A program made the position numbers and the translations under genes. The notes under the pieces were generated by a model. The model did not search any database. It had not been told where the DNA came from and worked only from the letters and a program-made list of their open reading frames with translations. Shown here one piece after another: positions 36,410 to 49,064 of a DNA stretch of 64,000 bases. The number at the start of each line of letters is the position of its first letter. Positions within the stretch are counted from its first letter, which is position 1. This DNA is from Sepiola atlantica (taxonomy: Eukaryota; Mollusca; Cephalopoda; Sepiida; Sepiolidae): positions 130,480,788-130,544,787 of the forward strand of contig OY744521.1 of the NCBI GenBank assembly GCA_963556195.1, given 5' to 3'.

Positions 36410-39400
36410 TCTGTCTACACCATTCATTATCGATCCAACTTTTTATTTATCTACATTATCTATTTTAAGGGCGGACATTTATAACATCATTTATGTTTTA
36501 CTTTTTTAATACTGAAGTTGGCAGACGGAGTTCAAATTGCTCGGTAGGTTTTTTTCTATATCGTCCTGCAACCACGATGTCATTGTTTTCTTTAAGTAAA
36601 AGAACGCGTTAGCTGATTGTGATTTTATCATTGTTACAACTATGTATTGTTATCCATCAATGTTGGATTAAAAAAACTTAAATTTGTAATGTTATTCGTA
36701 AATGTAATGGCTGACTACTGCTGCAGAATACATTGGCATATTACAAAAAAGTGCAGACAGGTACTTACAGTAACAACTACCTTTCTACGACAAACAAAAA
36801 TATACAAACATTAGTCATATATGTAAGCTGGTCTCTTCTGTAGATGTTGTAAGGGGTTAGACATAGCTGACGAATTTTCTTCTTTACTTCAGTTGTTGGA
36901 CCGTCGGTTAAAGTCCATGAAGGAGTTGGTGTTCATCATATATACCGTTTATGATCTATACTTGGCTGGCAGCTTCCAGTTTCACATCATAGCAATAAGA
37001 ACCATACACAATCCACATCAAGGTATTGTTCGCCTTGATATATGACATATGATACGATTTTATGTTAGAAACTTATACATTGTGATACCTCGTTATGCCA
37101 TATAAAAAGAATTAATAGGTGAGAAATTCCCTATAATATCAAAACATGACTCAATAAAAACATAAAGTAAACTGTCATATTGTATATAAAATAAACTCGG
37201 CAACATAACTATTAGCAATTCAAAAGTGGTGAGACTCTCTTCACGCTTACTTATATAACACGAATTGAAACACTAAATCTTTTCGCACTTGATTCTGGAA
37301 TACAACACCATAAACGGGAATTTTAATCTAATATTATGGGAGTTTTTATTTTACTATAGCGCAAATCGCAGTGTTCGGGACACCCGCAAAATATGTACCA
37401 CCGTTGATTTTGTCTGAACAGAAGAAAGGCAGCATGCTTCAATTGTGTTTCTACTCCGTGGAACATCCTGTCAGAAAAGGTTAATAAAATGAGTACCATA
37501 ACCATGTGTAAAGTCGTTTTGATCATACATTCACTCATACATGTGGATGTAAATATCTTCTACCGTCTCTTCCCATGGCTTTTTGCACTTTCATATTTCT
37601 TGCCATACGAATTGGATTTGATTTGATGAAAAACCATACATTCTATTATTGTTTTTATTCTAAAAAAAAAACAAGGATTGTTATTCCTTATATTCGTCCA
37701 TTCCATTCGCGAATTTAACCATGAACATTCTATATTGAACTAAAGGGAGTTCATACAAAATATTCAACAGTTACCAATTTAAATACAATATAATAAAAAG
37801 TTACCAAACCATACAAAAGATTTGTCATCCTTGACACAAAAATAATCCGTAACATAAACATTGTAAATATTACAATTACGGTACACATTCGTTGCAAACG
37901 TTTGGAACTGCGTCAGTTGAAAAATGAGACACGTCAGCAAAAATTATTTTTTTAAATATTATGAGACGATGATGAGTTTTACATGTCGTGATATTGACGT
38001 GCTGGTGAATATATTTCATCAGAATGAATATACATTGTGATTTAAAAGTGCTGTCTAGAATTACAATTTAAATGCGTTATTTTTTTAATACAATTTTCAA
38101 TTAGTCACTCGGAAGAAAACGGGTCTATATATATTTTGGTCATCCGACTAAAACCGGAAAATGAAAAATTAAAATCTGCAGACAAGTTGTAGTTTTTTTT
38201 CTAGACATTTATATTTTGAACTTAAAAACCAAGTAATCGCTGCGACAGGCTGCTGCACTAAATAAAATTGGAATTGCAAAAACACATGTTTTTGAAATTT
38301 AACTTAACATGTTGTGGTCACAAAATATAATGATATCACATTAACTTGTCCAACATTAAATAAGGTCATATGCCCAATTTACAGACGTTATGAACTTATT
38401 AATACAGCATGCGCGATATTTAAGCCTGATTGGATACTCCAACAACGGAGCGTTTGACTAATCGTAAAATTGCAGAAAAAAAGAAATCGTTGCCTTAAGT
38501 AAAACATCTCTATAACATACTATCTCTATAAAGTACACTTGAGGAGTTCATTCAGAGACACATTGGTAAGCGATTGGAGACAGAAAAGAAAATAGAGGCA
38601 GGACACTCTCTTTCCGAATTACCCTCTTTTTAGGGGGAAAAAATTAAAAGTTCTCCAATACCAGGACTAACACTAATCACATTCCTAAACTTTTCTTTTC
38701 TCACAAACAGAATAGAAACATTTTTTTTATTTACATTTACTGTTACACAAAACTGTTGCAATAGTTTTTTTTATTATTAATAATATAATGTTGTTATAAC
38801 ACTCCATTTGCAAGTATATTGAAGCCTTATTCTGCAAGATATTCTGTCCTTATGCGGCTGGATTTTGATTTAGAAATGTATGTTATAAATGTGCCTGCGT
38901 GCGTATGTGTGTCTCGTTCTACAAGACCGATAATAAACTATTTTCCCAGTAAAGTCTCATATAAACTGACGGCAACTGATTTAATTTTTACTGATGGACA
39001 CCATATTACATTGTCATTTTCCTTCTCGTCAACTTTACTGGGCATTAACTTGAATACATCTCTCGAGGAATTTGTAAATAATCCACATAAAAACGTTCCA
39101 TCATAATTCTCCGAATAAAAATATACTTTTATATTTTATCGAATCTCATGTTTGTAAGTATTCGTCAAAACCAAGTGTGTCGTTAATACCCACAATTCCA
39201 TTACTAATGCCCTATTCCTACTCTTGCTGCTCTTTCAAATTATGTGATCCGTAAATTGTGTCACATTCTACAAGTTGAAAAATGAAATACATATTCTTTA
39301 ACAGATTAACTGACAGCCTATTTAAACTAATGGCAATATGAACGGGGTTTGATAGAATTTAGTTCGACAAATGCCATTGTATGTGTATCTGTTTTTATCA

Positions 39401-39985
39401 AAGTTCTGTCACGGGATCACCCCGTTTAAATACTAATGTAAGATATTTTCAACCAATTCTCTCGTCACTTTTCAGGTTCACATGCGGCGGCCATCTTTGA
39501 TGTTTTCTTTTCTCATGCAGACGAAATGAAAAAAAAGATGGCTGACGAATCTGATCAAAGGGAATAAAAACCGAATCAACGGAAGCAAAGAAAATACATT
39601 AATTGATTAAAAAACTGACCCGGAAATAATTGGAAAATTAGAGCTAATTATTAATTATCATGAAAATTATCGCCGACGAATATTCCGTTGCTAAAAAGTC
39701 GTTTTTGTGCTTTTGCGATAACGATGCTATTTTCCATTAATTCATGTTCTCTTTCTTTTAATGCGAAAAAATAAATACATGAATAGAAAATCAAGACCGA
39801 ACTTTCTTAGGATTTGCCGATTTAATCTGCACGGTTAGTACGAAACGTTATATTCAAAATCAGCTTCAAAGTTGTGAGCTGCCTCTACCGAGCTAGAAAC
39901 CTCTTACACCTACCAGTGTCCTATATTTCTACAAGGCCACCAGTTACCCATGCATGAAGTAATCTTGCAACACTTAAGCTGGTGC
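36408..39985. other. intergenic DNA, nothing recognised
   Basis: About 3.6 kb without recognisable coding sequence or elements. Open frames at 37323-37538 (minus) and 38819-39106 (plus, 95 codons) show no family. The phrase GCGGCCATCTTTGATG (39486) resembles a YY1-type site but is isolated. Confidence 0.5.
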
Positions 39986-40462
39986 ACTATCTGAGCTGGT
40001 GCCCCATCTCTCCATCTTAGACAGAGTGCAAAAATAATTTCTAACCTAATATGGGCCGCCCTGTCTACTAAACTTTAGCCATTATCTAATTGCAGCAATG
40101 TTGCATCCCTGTTCTTGTTTTACAAGTACTTCAACGGAAAATGCTGCGACAAACCTACTGCACTTGTACCCCCTCAACGTAATTACCCCGGACCTGCTCG
40201 ACTAGCAGCAAAATCCTACCTCTTCATTGTAGAGGTCTCCAAATACTGGAAAACCTACTTTTATAGCGGTTTTTCGAAAACTGCTTGCCATTGGAGTTCC
40301 TTTACTGCTATTTCTGTCTCCGACTGTAGCGACATGCATAAATTAAAATGTAATATCAACAAAAATCTTGTTACATATGCCCCCTATGAATCTGTATTCT
40401 ACTTTCACTCTTCACTTATGTTTCAGATGTTATATGCCTTGTTTGTGGGTGAACAAAAGTAA
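39986..40462 (+). pseudogene. CR1/Jockey-like LINE, C-terminal tail of RT ORF
   Basis: One continuous frame with a single internal stop (TAG at 40076): AGAPSLHLRQSAKIISNLIW, then VASLFLFYKYFNGKCCDK, then LVPPQRNYPGPARLAAKSY, then SGFSKTACHWSS, then MHKLKCNINKNL. This is the familiar C-terminal tail of many LINE reverse transcriptases (pattern: LLDRVQ, FYRYFNG, LVPP, TRLA, FFPRTARLWNSLP, FK..IN). RT catalytic motifs are missing upstream, so this is a 5'-truncated fragment. Clade is uncertain because the tail is shared by several. Confidence 0.65.
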
Positions 40463-41040
<578 letters not shown>

Positions 41041-41840
41041 GTTAAAGAGGAGAGAGAGAAAGGGGGAGTAAGTTTAAGTCTTAAACCTTGTTTATTCCAG
41101 TTCCAAAAATTCAAGATCAACAATAATTAGCCGTACGATCGTTCATAAGCCAGTTTAGAATATTTTCTTTTCTTATTCTGTTTTTATTAATTACAATTCA
41201 GTTGGAGTAGGCAAGACAACTAATGCATTAAAAACATCGAACATCAATACTAAATATACACCCTTACCTCGACCGTGTTTCAAGCAACTTACACATATTT
41301 TTGACAACTGAAATTATTTCTTATTATTTATCTCATACAACTAACTCTCTTAACAGCATACGCGCCAGTTTCACTCTATGTATTAATAACTCCACAAACA
41401 CCGTTTTACAATTCTTTCACAAGGAAATGTGATCAAGTGTCACCGTTTCAGAATTTGTAAAACATCCAATCACAACAAAGCTTACATATAAATTACGCAT
41501 CATATATTTCGCCAAACTACAACCTCACATTTTAAACAAATATAAACCTTCGGGAAACCAGATAAGTACTATTTTATCTTTACGTTGTACTTACATTGAT
41601 AAATTAAACATCAACGTATTTACGTTACTTTTTATTCTTATACATCACCCAATAAATAAAATCCCAATTTTGTTCAATTTTATTCCTTTTCCGGGCATTT
41701 CTAACCACAACGAATATAACTATACTTTCCTTTTACACAGAACAAAAACAGCGAAATAGGCGAGATATTTTTACGGCCCATCTACTAAAATGGAACCAAA
41801 CTTATTTTTCGTTTACATGAAAGAAAGATACAAAATAAGA

Positions 41841-41843
<3 letters not shown>
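41041..41843. other. AT-rich intergenic DNA, nothing recognised
   Basis: No coding, tRNA-like or repeat signal seen. Confidence 0.5.

Positions 41844-41929
<86 letters not shown>
41844..41929. repeat. (TA)n tract
   Basis: TA repeats with one TGTATA interruption. Confidence 0.95.
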
Positions 41930-41933
<4 letters not shown>

Positions 41934-43173
41934 GCGATGTAAAAGTATACATTTTATGAAATCAATCCCGTTTACATCCATGTGATTTTTGAGTGGTATT
42001 ATGCGTTTTTCGAGTAACAGCTGCAGAAATCAAACTCTACCACCAAAAACAGATTCTACTTTTATAGGCGCTTACGTGTAGACAGGAAACATATTGATAA
42101 AATTGGCGGAAAGGAAAATAACTTTATTTAATCATAATCCTAAAAAGTTAGAATGGTCCTGAAATAGGGGGGATTGAATTACATTAAATTTATATACGAA
42201 ATTTATGCCACACTCTAATTTCGATACTAATTCTCTGTTGTTTTTTGCTTTTCCAACAAATTTATACGAGTTATTACACGTAATCGCTCCTAAAAGAAGT
42301 AGAATCTTATCTTTTAGAGGTGATGGGGTTTTTTACCTATGTGTTAATCTACACATTTACAATTTTTCGTGTGGTGTGATTACGATTTTGGCATTGCAAA
42401 ACTATCCATCATGGCTACTACCACCCTATACGCTATGTCCGGGTGTTCCCTTCCTAAAAAACATCATCTGGCTAGAATCTAACTTTAACTAAAGAAAAAC
42501 ATAAATTTTCGAACCCACCTCTATTGAACAAAAGAGCTGAATAACCATTTTATGATGATATTATTAAACAATCTTTACCGGATTAAATTTTTTTTTTCGT
42601 ATTAGGAATCGAACATTTATTGACATAGAAAATTTAAACGCGCGTAAAATAACACGAAATTTAAATAAGAATTCGATTGAAAATATATTAACTGCAAAAT
42701 TAAATAAGAAAAACCCTGTCTCTAGAGAATTCGAACCGAACCTAACCACGTCAACCGTGACATAACTGACTTTTGCTGAAATACAACTATGGTTACACTT
42801 CCAGTAACTTTTGGCCTTGGTTAGTAGCCAACTTTTGACAGAAATAAAACTTAGGTTAAGGTTCGAGTGACTTTTGGCCTAAAGCAATGCGCTTCTACAG
42901 AATCGGTTAGGGTAAAATAAAAATCAATTTGGTTCAAATTAGTTAAAAGTTAAAAATACATAACTTACAGGAAGTTGCATCATACACGTGAAACGCCGAA
43001 TAAAAAAAAAATACAATACAAATATAGTAGGTGACTGGTGAAATGTATACTACTAAAGTCAAGCTGTTTTGTAAACATTAAAAATATCGTATGTGACCTA
43101 TTTGCGTTCATTCGGCTGTTTAATTCATTCTTTTATATTCCTATTGGGATGCGCCGAGCAACGGGTCCTGCTA

Positions 43174-43174
<1 letters not shown>
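41930..43174. other. intergenic DNA, nothing recognised
   Basis: Includes a weak repeat of AACTTTTGGCC/GACTTTTGGCC phrases (42808-42880). It ends with GCAACGGGTCCTGCTAG directly before (TA)n, which loosely resembles a Helitron 3' terminus (CTAG then T) but lacks a clear terminal hairpin. Confidence 0.4.

Positions 43175-43264
<90 letters not shown>
43175..43264. repeat. (TA)n tract
   Basis: About 45 TA units. Confidence 0.95.
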
Positions 43265-43266
<2 letters not shown>

Positions 43267-43810
43267 TGTAATCAGTGAGCAGAAAATCATAAGCGCACAA
43301 GTTGAAAAAAAATATAATAATAGTGGTGAATAAAAAAACTGAGAATGAGGAAAAATAATTGAGAAAGAAATAGATCAGGGGAGAGTAGGAGGTTATGGAG
43401 AGATTTGAAGACCATCGAAGAAAAATATGAACCAATCTACAATATCTATTACAACATTTCATTAGTTATTCAGGCAAACATACTTTACTATAATTTTAAA
43501 AAGGAAAACTAAAACAAATGCTATTTAATAACCTAATCATTCATAATATCATTCAACGTATATATGTAAGGGAATGAGGAGTTAAAATAATAGTAATTTT
43601 GCAAACTTTTAACTAAGAAACAGTGAAAGATAAACAGAGACACCTTAATTAAATTGTGAAATATTAAACGGGGGTCATCAGCTATTTACCATGTAACTGT
43701 TTCGGAGATTTATAAACAGAACAGCTATAAAACTTATGGCTCTCGAGTGGTATATATAAAATTACCACTTCTCAAATAACCAAAGTAGACACAATTTAGG
43801 AATTATTTCA

Positions 43811-43812
<2 letters not shown>
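43265..43812. other. AT-rich intergenic DNA, nothing recognised
   Basis: No gene or element recognised. Confidence 0.5.
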
Positions 43813-43905
<93 letters not shown>

Positions 43906-43906
43906 G
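43813..43906. repeat. compound (TA)n-(GA)n tract
   Basis: TA to 43880, GA to 43906. Confidence 0.95.
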
Positions 43907-43979
43907 GTGAGATAGAAGAAAAAAGTGTGATAAATATGCGACGAGTGTATTCAGTAATAAACTAGTGTTTATTATTCTT

Positions 43980-44026
43980 TCCTTAAGCCAAGGCTTTTCA
44001 AAGATCGAAATCTTATCATCAGAGGA
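43980..44026 (-). ncRNA. hammerhead-ribozyme-like motif, complete core
   Basis: Minus strand 5' to 3': stem I arm TCCT; core CTGATGA (44022-44016); a T; stem II AAGAT / ATCTT closed by a TTCG loop (44014-44001); a T opposite the first; GAAA (43999-43996); stem III AAGC / GCTT with a CTTG loop; TTA as the NUH cleavage triplet; then stem I partner AGGA (43983-43980). All conserved core bases are present. Departures are the T-T opposition at the base of stem II and the non-GUC triplet. Hammerheads of this kind occur in Penelope-like elements and retrozymes; no Penelope ORF is seen alongside. Confidence 0.6.
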
Positions 44027-44054
44027 GAAATACAGGTGGATATATAAGTACATA

Positions 44055-44096
<42 letters not shown>

Positions 44097-44236
44097 TATA
44101 TTAACAACAACAATAATAATATTATTAATAATAATAGTAATAATAAATAATCATAATAATAATAAACATTACCCTGCTGACTACAGTGTGCTATATTAAT
44201 TTTCATATAAAATAATACTAACACTAATACTAATAC

Positions 44237-44289
<53 letters not shown>
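44055..44289. repeat. (TAA)n-rich region
   Basis: AAT runs at 44056-44094, mixed AAT/AAC around 44100-44165 and AAT at 44232-44289, the last ending exactly where the 280-bp tandem repeat begins. Confidence 0.9.
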
Positions 44290-44880
44290 GAAGCTACGAT
44301 CGTGTATACACTTTCTTCTATAAATATTCAATTGAAAGCCAGCCTTTTTGCTTTAGTACAGAGATGTCAACTTTTTGGTCAGTTAATTTTATTTTTGTTC
44401 AGTTCTTTTTAAATTAAATTTTAATTGGAAACAATCTGTGGAAGAAAGTTAAAACTTATACATTCACTAAAGTAAGATGGAGTATTTTATTTAGTGTGCC
44501 GACACATGACGAAAAAACCATTTGAACAGTTTATGAAGAAAGCCCCGAGAGACATATACTAAATTAGAAGCGACGATCGTGTTTAAACTTTCTCCTTCGC
44601 AGTTTCAAGACACAGTCTGCCTATTTTTTGACAAGGATGGCAACGTGCGGTCAGTTAATTTTTTAATTTTTTTTCGTTTCATTGAAATTGCATTTTAATT
44701 GCAATAAATCTGTGGAATAAATTTAAAACTTATAAATTTATAAAAAAAAGAATTGTACTACACTTATATCTATTTGTGCCGACACGTGACGGAAAGACAA
44801 TGTGAAGCATTTTTATGAAGAGCACTGTCAGATATATTCTAAACTTAAGACTGTGATCGAACTTGCATCAACGGAAGAGT
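44290..44880. repeat. 280-bp tandem repeat (two units plus part of a third)
   Basis: Unit 1 (44290-44566) and unit 2 (44567-about 44846) start with GAAGCTACGATCGTG and GAAGCGACGATCGTG. They share GTCAGTTAATTTT, AATCTGTGGAA, AAAACTTATA and GTGCCGACACATGACG or GTGCCGACACGTGACG at matching positions. Unit 3 starts near 44847 (AAGACTGTGATCG) and is cut short. Unit 2's end is also the left arm of the palindrome at 44761-45025. No coding capacity. Confidence 0.75.
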
Positions 44881-45025
44881 ATTAAATATTAGATTAATAT
44901 TTAATAGTTTTCCGTTGATGCAAGTTCGATCAACGTGTTGAGTTTAGTATATATCTGACAGTGCTCTTTTAAAAAATGGTTCAAATTGTCTTTCCGTAAC
45001 GTGTCGGCACAAATAGATATAAGTG
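44761..45025. repeat. 265-bp palindrome
   Basis: Arms 44761-44890 and 44896-45025 are roughly 90% complementary. Matching blocks include GTGCCGACACG, AGAGCACTGTCAGATATAT and GATCGAACTTGCATCAACGG (44855-44874), with its exact complement at 44912-44931. The centre is AT-rich with almost no loop. It overlaps the end of tandem unit 2, so it arose by inverted duplication of that family. Confidence 0.85.
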
Positions 45026-45113
45026 ATGTACATACTAACATGCTTCGTCATGTAAATATGGGAAGGAAAATTATCGTCTTTTTTTCTGTTTTCAGAAGTA
45101 GCCTAGAATAGAT

Positions 45114-45115
<2 letters not shown>

Positions 45116-45166
<51 letters not shown>
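45116..45166. repeat. (TA)n tract
   Basis: About 25 TA units just upstream of R4/Dong-like copy G. Confidence 0.95.
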
Positions 45167-45169
<3 letters not shown>

Positions 45170-45589
45170 TTGAATGAATTTTTCTCTGTCTTTTTAAAAT
45201 GTTCTTTCCTGTGTGATAGTGCCCCTTGTCCCTCATAAAATGCGAGATAAACACTATCCTTGTGACAGCATCACAGATTAACAAAGCCTAAGTGGGCTGT
45301 TGCCACCTACACCAAAATATGAATGATGCAACATAATAACATTATAAGCCGTCTGACTCAGAAGATGGACAGAATCTCCATCGATGACCAACATGGGGAG
45401 CCCGGTCCGATTCCTACGAATGTTTTCTCCTTTACTTTCAGTAACACCCTCATACCAAAAAGAAGTAATTAACTACTTTTATTCTAGGTATGACAAAGAT
45501 ACAGACGAAACACAAGAAAGCAAGAAGGAAAATAAAAACGAAAAAGTTATAGGGAGAAATTGACCGCAAAAAGAGAAGAAACTGGTAAT

Positions 45590-48420
45590 AGAATGCTATT
45601 ACAGAAACCGCCACCGACAGAAAAGGCTATTAGAAACGAATGAAAAATCAATGGGACATTTCTACTGACCACCATACAACGAAACAAAAGATAGCAGATC
45701 AAGCAAGACATATCCTGAAGAGAAGGTTGTACTCGGAGTTGGAATTAATTGTAATTAAAAATAAATAAATCATGTACCAGATTAGGAAAGCCCACTTAAC
45801 AAACCCACCCATAGGTAGCACACTAGCAAAGCGTAAACATTGAAATTGAGGAGGTCGAAGACTACTAAATAACAGAACTAACCGAGGAAGAAACAAGAGT
45901 TAAAATGACCAAGAACAAAACAAAACTTCTATCCTTAAGAAACAAATATTAGAAGCAATTAAAATTAGAAACGGAAAAAGTAACCAGACTCCTCGTGTAC
46001 ATGCAGGGTCAACATCATAAAGTATGAAAATAAAAAGAGAAAAAAAGACTGACCAAAAGAATTGACCGACAAAGCCTGGAAGAAAATCCGACTATAAACA
46101 CGGATCAGCAAATTTGGAAAAGAAGCTAAAACCGTAAACAAGAGGAAACAGAAACGGATGAAATACAACTGTATGAAAGATAACATGAATCGATGTAAGA
46201 GCGGAAATCGAACAAGCAAAGAAAGAACAACTAAAACTAAATATAGCAAAAGCAGGAAGACTGAGGCGGTACATATACAAAGCTAAACAGCACAAACAGA
46301 ACAGGACACTTGAAAACAATGGCAGCGAGTTATACAAAAACTTAACCGAGAAAGATCAACCACAAGACAACAAAACCCGACAGAGACGAAATACTGCTGG
46401 AGCAAGATATGGGACAATGCCTAAAACATACACACACAGAAGTGGCTAATAGCTGAAAACCCAGAAAGATAAAGTACAGAAAATTGAAGAAAGAACAGAA
46501 ACATAAATCAATGAAGAAACAAATTAGACAATTATAAATAAAATGGCAAACTGGAAAACACCTGTCGACGATGGAATACAACCCTACATTAAAAACTAAT
46601 GCAGAAACTGTTAAGATGCGTTAATAAACAGACGTTCAACGTGGATGACAAAGGAATGACAACGCTTAAACAACAAAACACAAAAAACTGGAACGATACC
46701 AAGGAACTACAGACCGACAACCTGTTTACCAGCAATGCGGAAAATCCAAACGGCATAACTGACAACACAAATAGATCACTCCTTGAACAATCGTGGACTG
46801 CTCCCTGAGGCACAAAAAGATGCCGAAAAAAGAAAAAGACAGGCGCATCATCTGCTGTACATAGATCAAAAGATCTTGAAGGAGGGAAAAAGCATAAAAA
46901 AGAACATATCCATGGCATGGATTGGCTACAAAAATACATACGACAAAATTCCTCAAGCATGGAAAACTAAATGCTTCAAAATGTACAAGATACCAGACAG
47001 GATGATTACTCTCATAAAGAAAGCAATATGAACAATGAGACTATAACATATAGATGGAAGACACGAACCATACACCATCAAAACTGCGGAAATAAAAAAG
47101 AAGATTAGAAGAGAATACCTGAGAAGATCAAATAAACTCTTTGAAACTAAATTATACAGCATAAATCTAGTAATAAGATAAAACACCTGAACAGTATCAC
47201 TAATAAATAGTTTTAAGCATTAGACAAACTCAAACACTTTCACCAGATTAAAAAAAAGATTAATGACCATGCACAACGCACTACACCCAAAAGAAGTTCG
47301 GGCAGATTCTACGTGAAAAATAACAAAAGGGACGATAACTAGTAAGTACAGAAGAAAGCAAGAAACTCCATCCCAATGAACAACTCGGAAAGCCTCGAGA
47401 ACCGTAACAAAAGTCGAGGAAAGAAAAGTAAGAAGACAAACAACTCCATGGAAGTTTCAAAATAATGATATAAAAAGGGACCCACCAACAATCCTGGGAA
47501 TAACTAAAAGAACAGACACTTGAACAGAGAAACGCAATCTTTACCAACAACGGCACACAACAAGGCGATAAGGACTAACTACATTACGCCTAAAATAGAT
47601 CAAAACCTAGGAAAACAGTAAACACAGATTGCGTGGACAAAGAGACAAACCAATAAATCACATAATAAGTGAATGCAGCAAACAAGCCCAAAAGGAAAAC
47701 AAGAACAGACACAACTATGTGGGGAAAGCAGTAAACTTGGAACTACGGAAATAACTGCATTTCGAACACGCGGACAAATTGCATAAACATAATCCAGATA
47801 CAGTACTAGAACACAAACTCCCAAAATCCTATAGGACATGTAGTTGCAAACAGATCAACGCATACAAGCAAGTAGACCGGATGTCATAGTAATCAACCAG
47901 AAGATACAATTCTACCAAGCCGAAGATTTTGTCGTTCCAGCAGACATCAGAGTTAAGATGGAGAAGACGGAAAAACGAAGCAAATACAAGGAACCTGCCA
48001 AAGAATTAAAATAGTATGAGCATGAAGAAAGTTAATGTTACACCGGCCGTTCTGACAGAAGAGAAACTACACCGGTTCTCACTATCAATAGTGCGAGTAG
48101 ACAATATCCAGGGAGAAAAAGGACATAATTGTAACTGTCTAGCCGGTTGCCAGTCAGTTTCCTTACCTTTGTACCTTTTATGTTAATACACTTGTTATCT
48201 TAACACAACCTCGACTCAACTTCTTCTTTTTACTGTTGGACTACTTCACAAAAGTTAATATGATACCAACAATCGTAAGAGCAGTAGGAACAGTCATACA
48301 AAACCTCGAATAAAGGCTGGGAGAAATTGGAATCGAAGTAATCACTGCGACCATACAAAGGACGGCAATGATAAAACAGCTGCAATCTTAAGGAAACTCC
48401 TCGAATGCGACAACCGTACG
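45590..48420 (+). pseudogene. R4/Dong-like polyprotein, broken, copy G
   Basis: Readable blocks, in shifting frames: MANWKTPVDDGIQ near 46543 (RT start); NYRPTTCLPA near 46706; AHHLLYIDQKILKEGKSIKK and NISMAWIGYKNTYDKIPQAW (46845-46970); KMYKIPDRMITLIKKAI to 47029. Then the sequence jumps to KIRREYLRRSNKLFETKLYS (47100-47160). The stretch that in copy B holds FQGDS and YMDD is missing. Zinc region near 47625; endonuclease SRPDVIVINQKIQFYQAEDF, then VVPAD (47872-47945), keeping the acidic residue lost in copy B. Dead by deletion, stops and frameshifts. Confidence 0.65.
48037..48259. mobile_element. nested 223-bp insertion with 9-bp target duplication
   Basis: Copy B reads continuously across this point (GAAGAAAGTTAGGATAATACC near 21928). 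Copy G reads GAAGAAAGTTAAT, then 214 unrelated bases, then AAAGTTAATATGATACC. AAAGTTAAT occurs at 48028-48036 and again at 48251-48259. The insert is GC-moderate, has no ORF and no clear terminal inverted repeats or tail. Its class is unknown. Confidence 0.6.
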
Positions 48421-49001
48421 ACATACGCTGCGAATGGTGACAAAAGGAAGAAAGAAAACCACAGGAGGAACAATACCACATGAACCCACGTAACAGAAAC
48501 TGCAAGAAATTTCATAACCTGCCTCCCCCACAAAAAAATGATGCCAACAGCCTCGGCTGATTCATCATAAAATAGTCATGAGGGGTGAAGAAGTATTGGA
48601 AGGCCGCGGAAGGAGAGCACTAACTAGATCTCTACTGGAAGAGTGCGGAGCGTGCTTAGACTTTGAGGTGGATTATTACCACCCGAATTCCAGAGGAGAC
48701 TAATGCTCGTTATAAACGAGAAATCCACGGTAAGCTGCTGCTCCGATACCACAAAGGCATTTGCAAAAGGCATGGCTAAGAGGTTAGGAGTACTAGAAAT
48801 CTAGGGAGGCTTGTTGTCATACAAAACTACCGGTTATTATCAGTAAGCTATCACTGACGATACCTTATGTGAGAACTCCTTCTGAGTGCAAATAATAATA
48901 GCAATAAAATACTATACTTAAGCACAGCTCTGCGATATGCTAGTTAACCTATAATATTATGTAGGAATACAAAAACATTAAAATTTTCATGGTACCGGAT
49001 A

Positions 49002-49004
<3 letters not shown>

Positions 49005-49062
<58 letters not shown>
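49005..49062. repeat. (TA)n tract
   Basis: About 28 TA units. Confidence 0.95.

Positions 49063-49064
<2 letters not shown>

Larger units (their letters stand above)
45198..48892 (+). mobile_element. R4/Dong-like LINE copy G, internally deleted
   Basis: The 5' UTR from about 45200 matches copy B (CACTATCCTTGTGACA, then ACCAACATGGGGAGCCCGGT). The coding region follows in broken frames, and the 3' UTR ends ACTCCTTCTGAGTGCAAATAA at 48868-48894, leading into a short TAA/TAGCAATAA tail. The second near full-length member, more decayed than copy B, with an internal deletion through the RT core and a nested insertion at 48037-48259. Confidence 0.7.

Noticed and set aside
43140..43176. Helitron 3' end (…CTAG before T)
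   Set aside because: No clear terminal hairpin, no TC 5' end or Rep/helicase sequence; four bases are too little.
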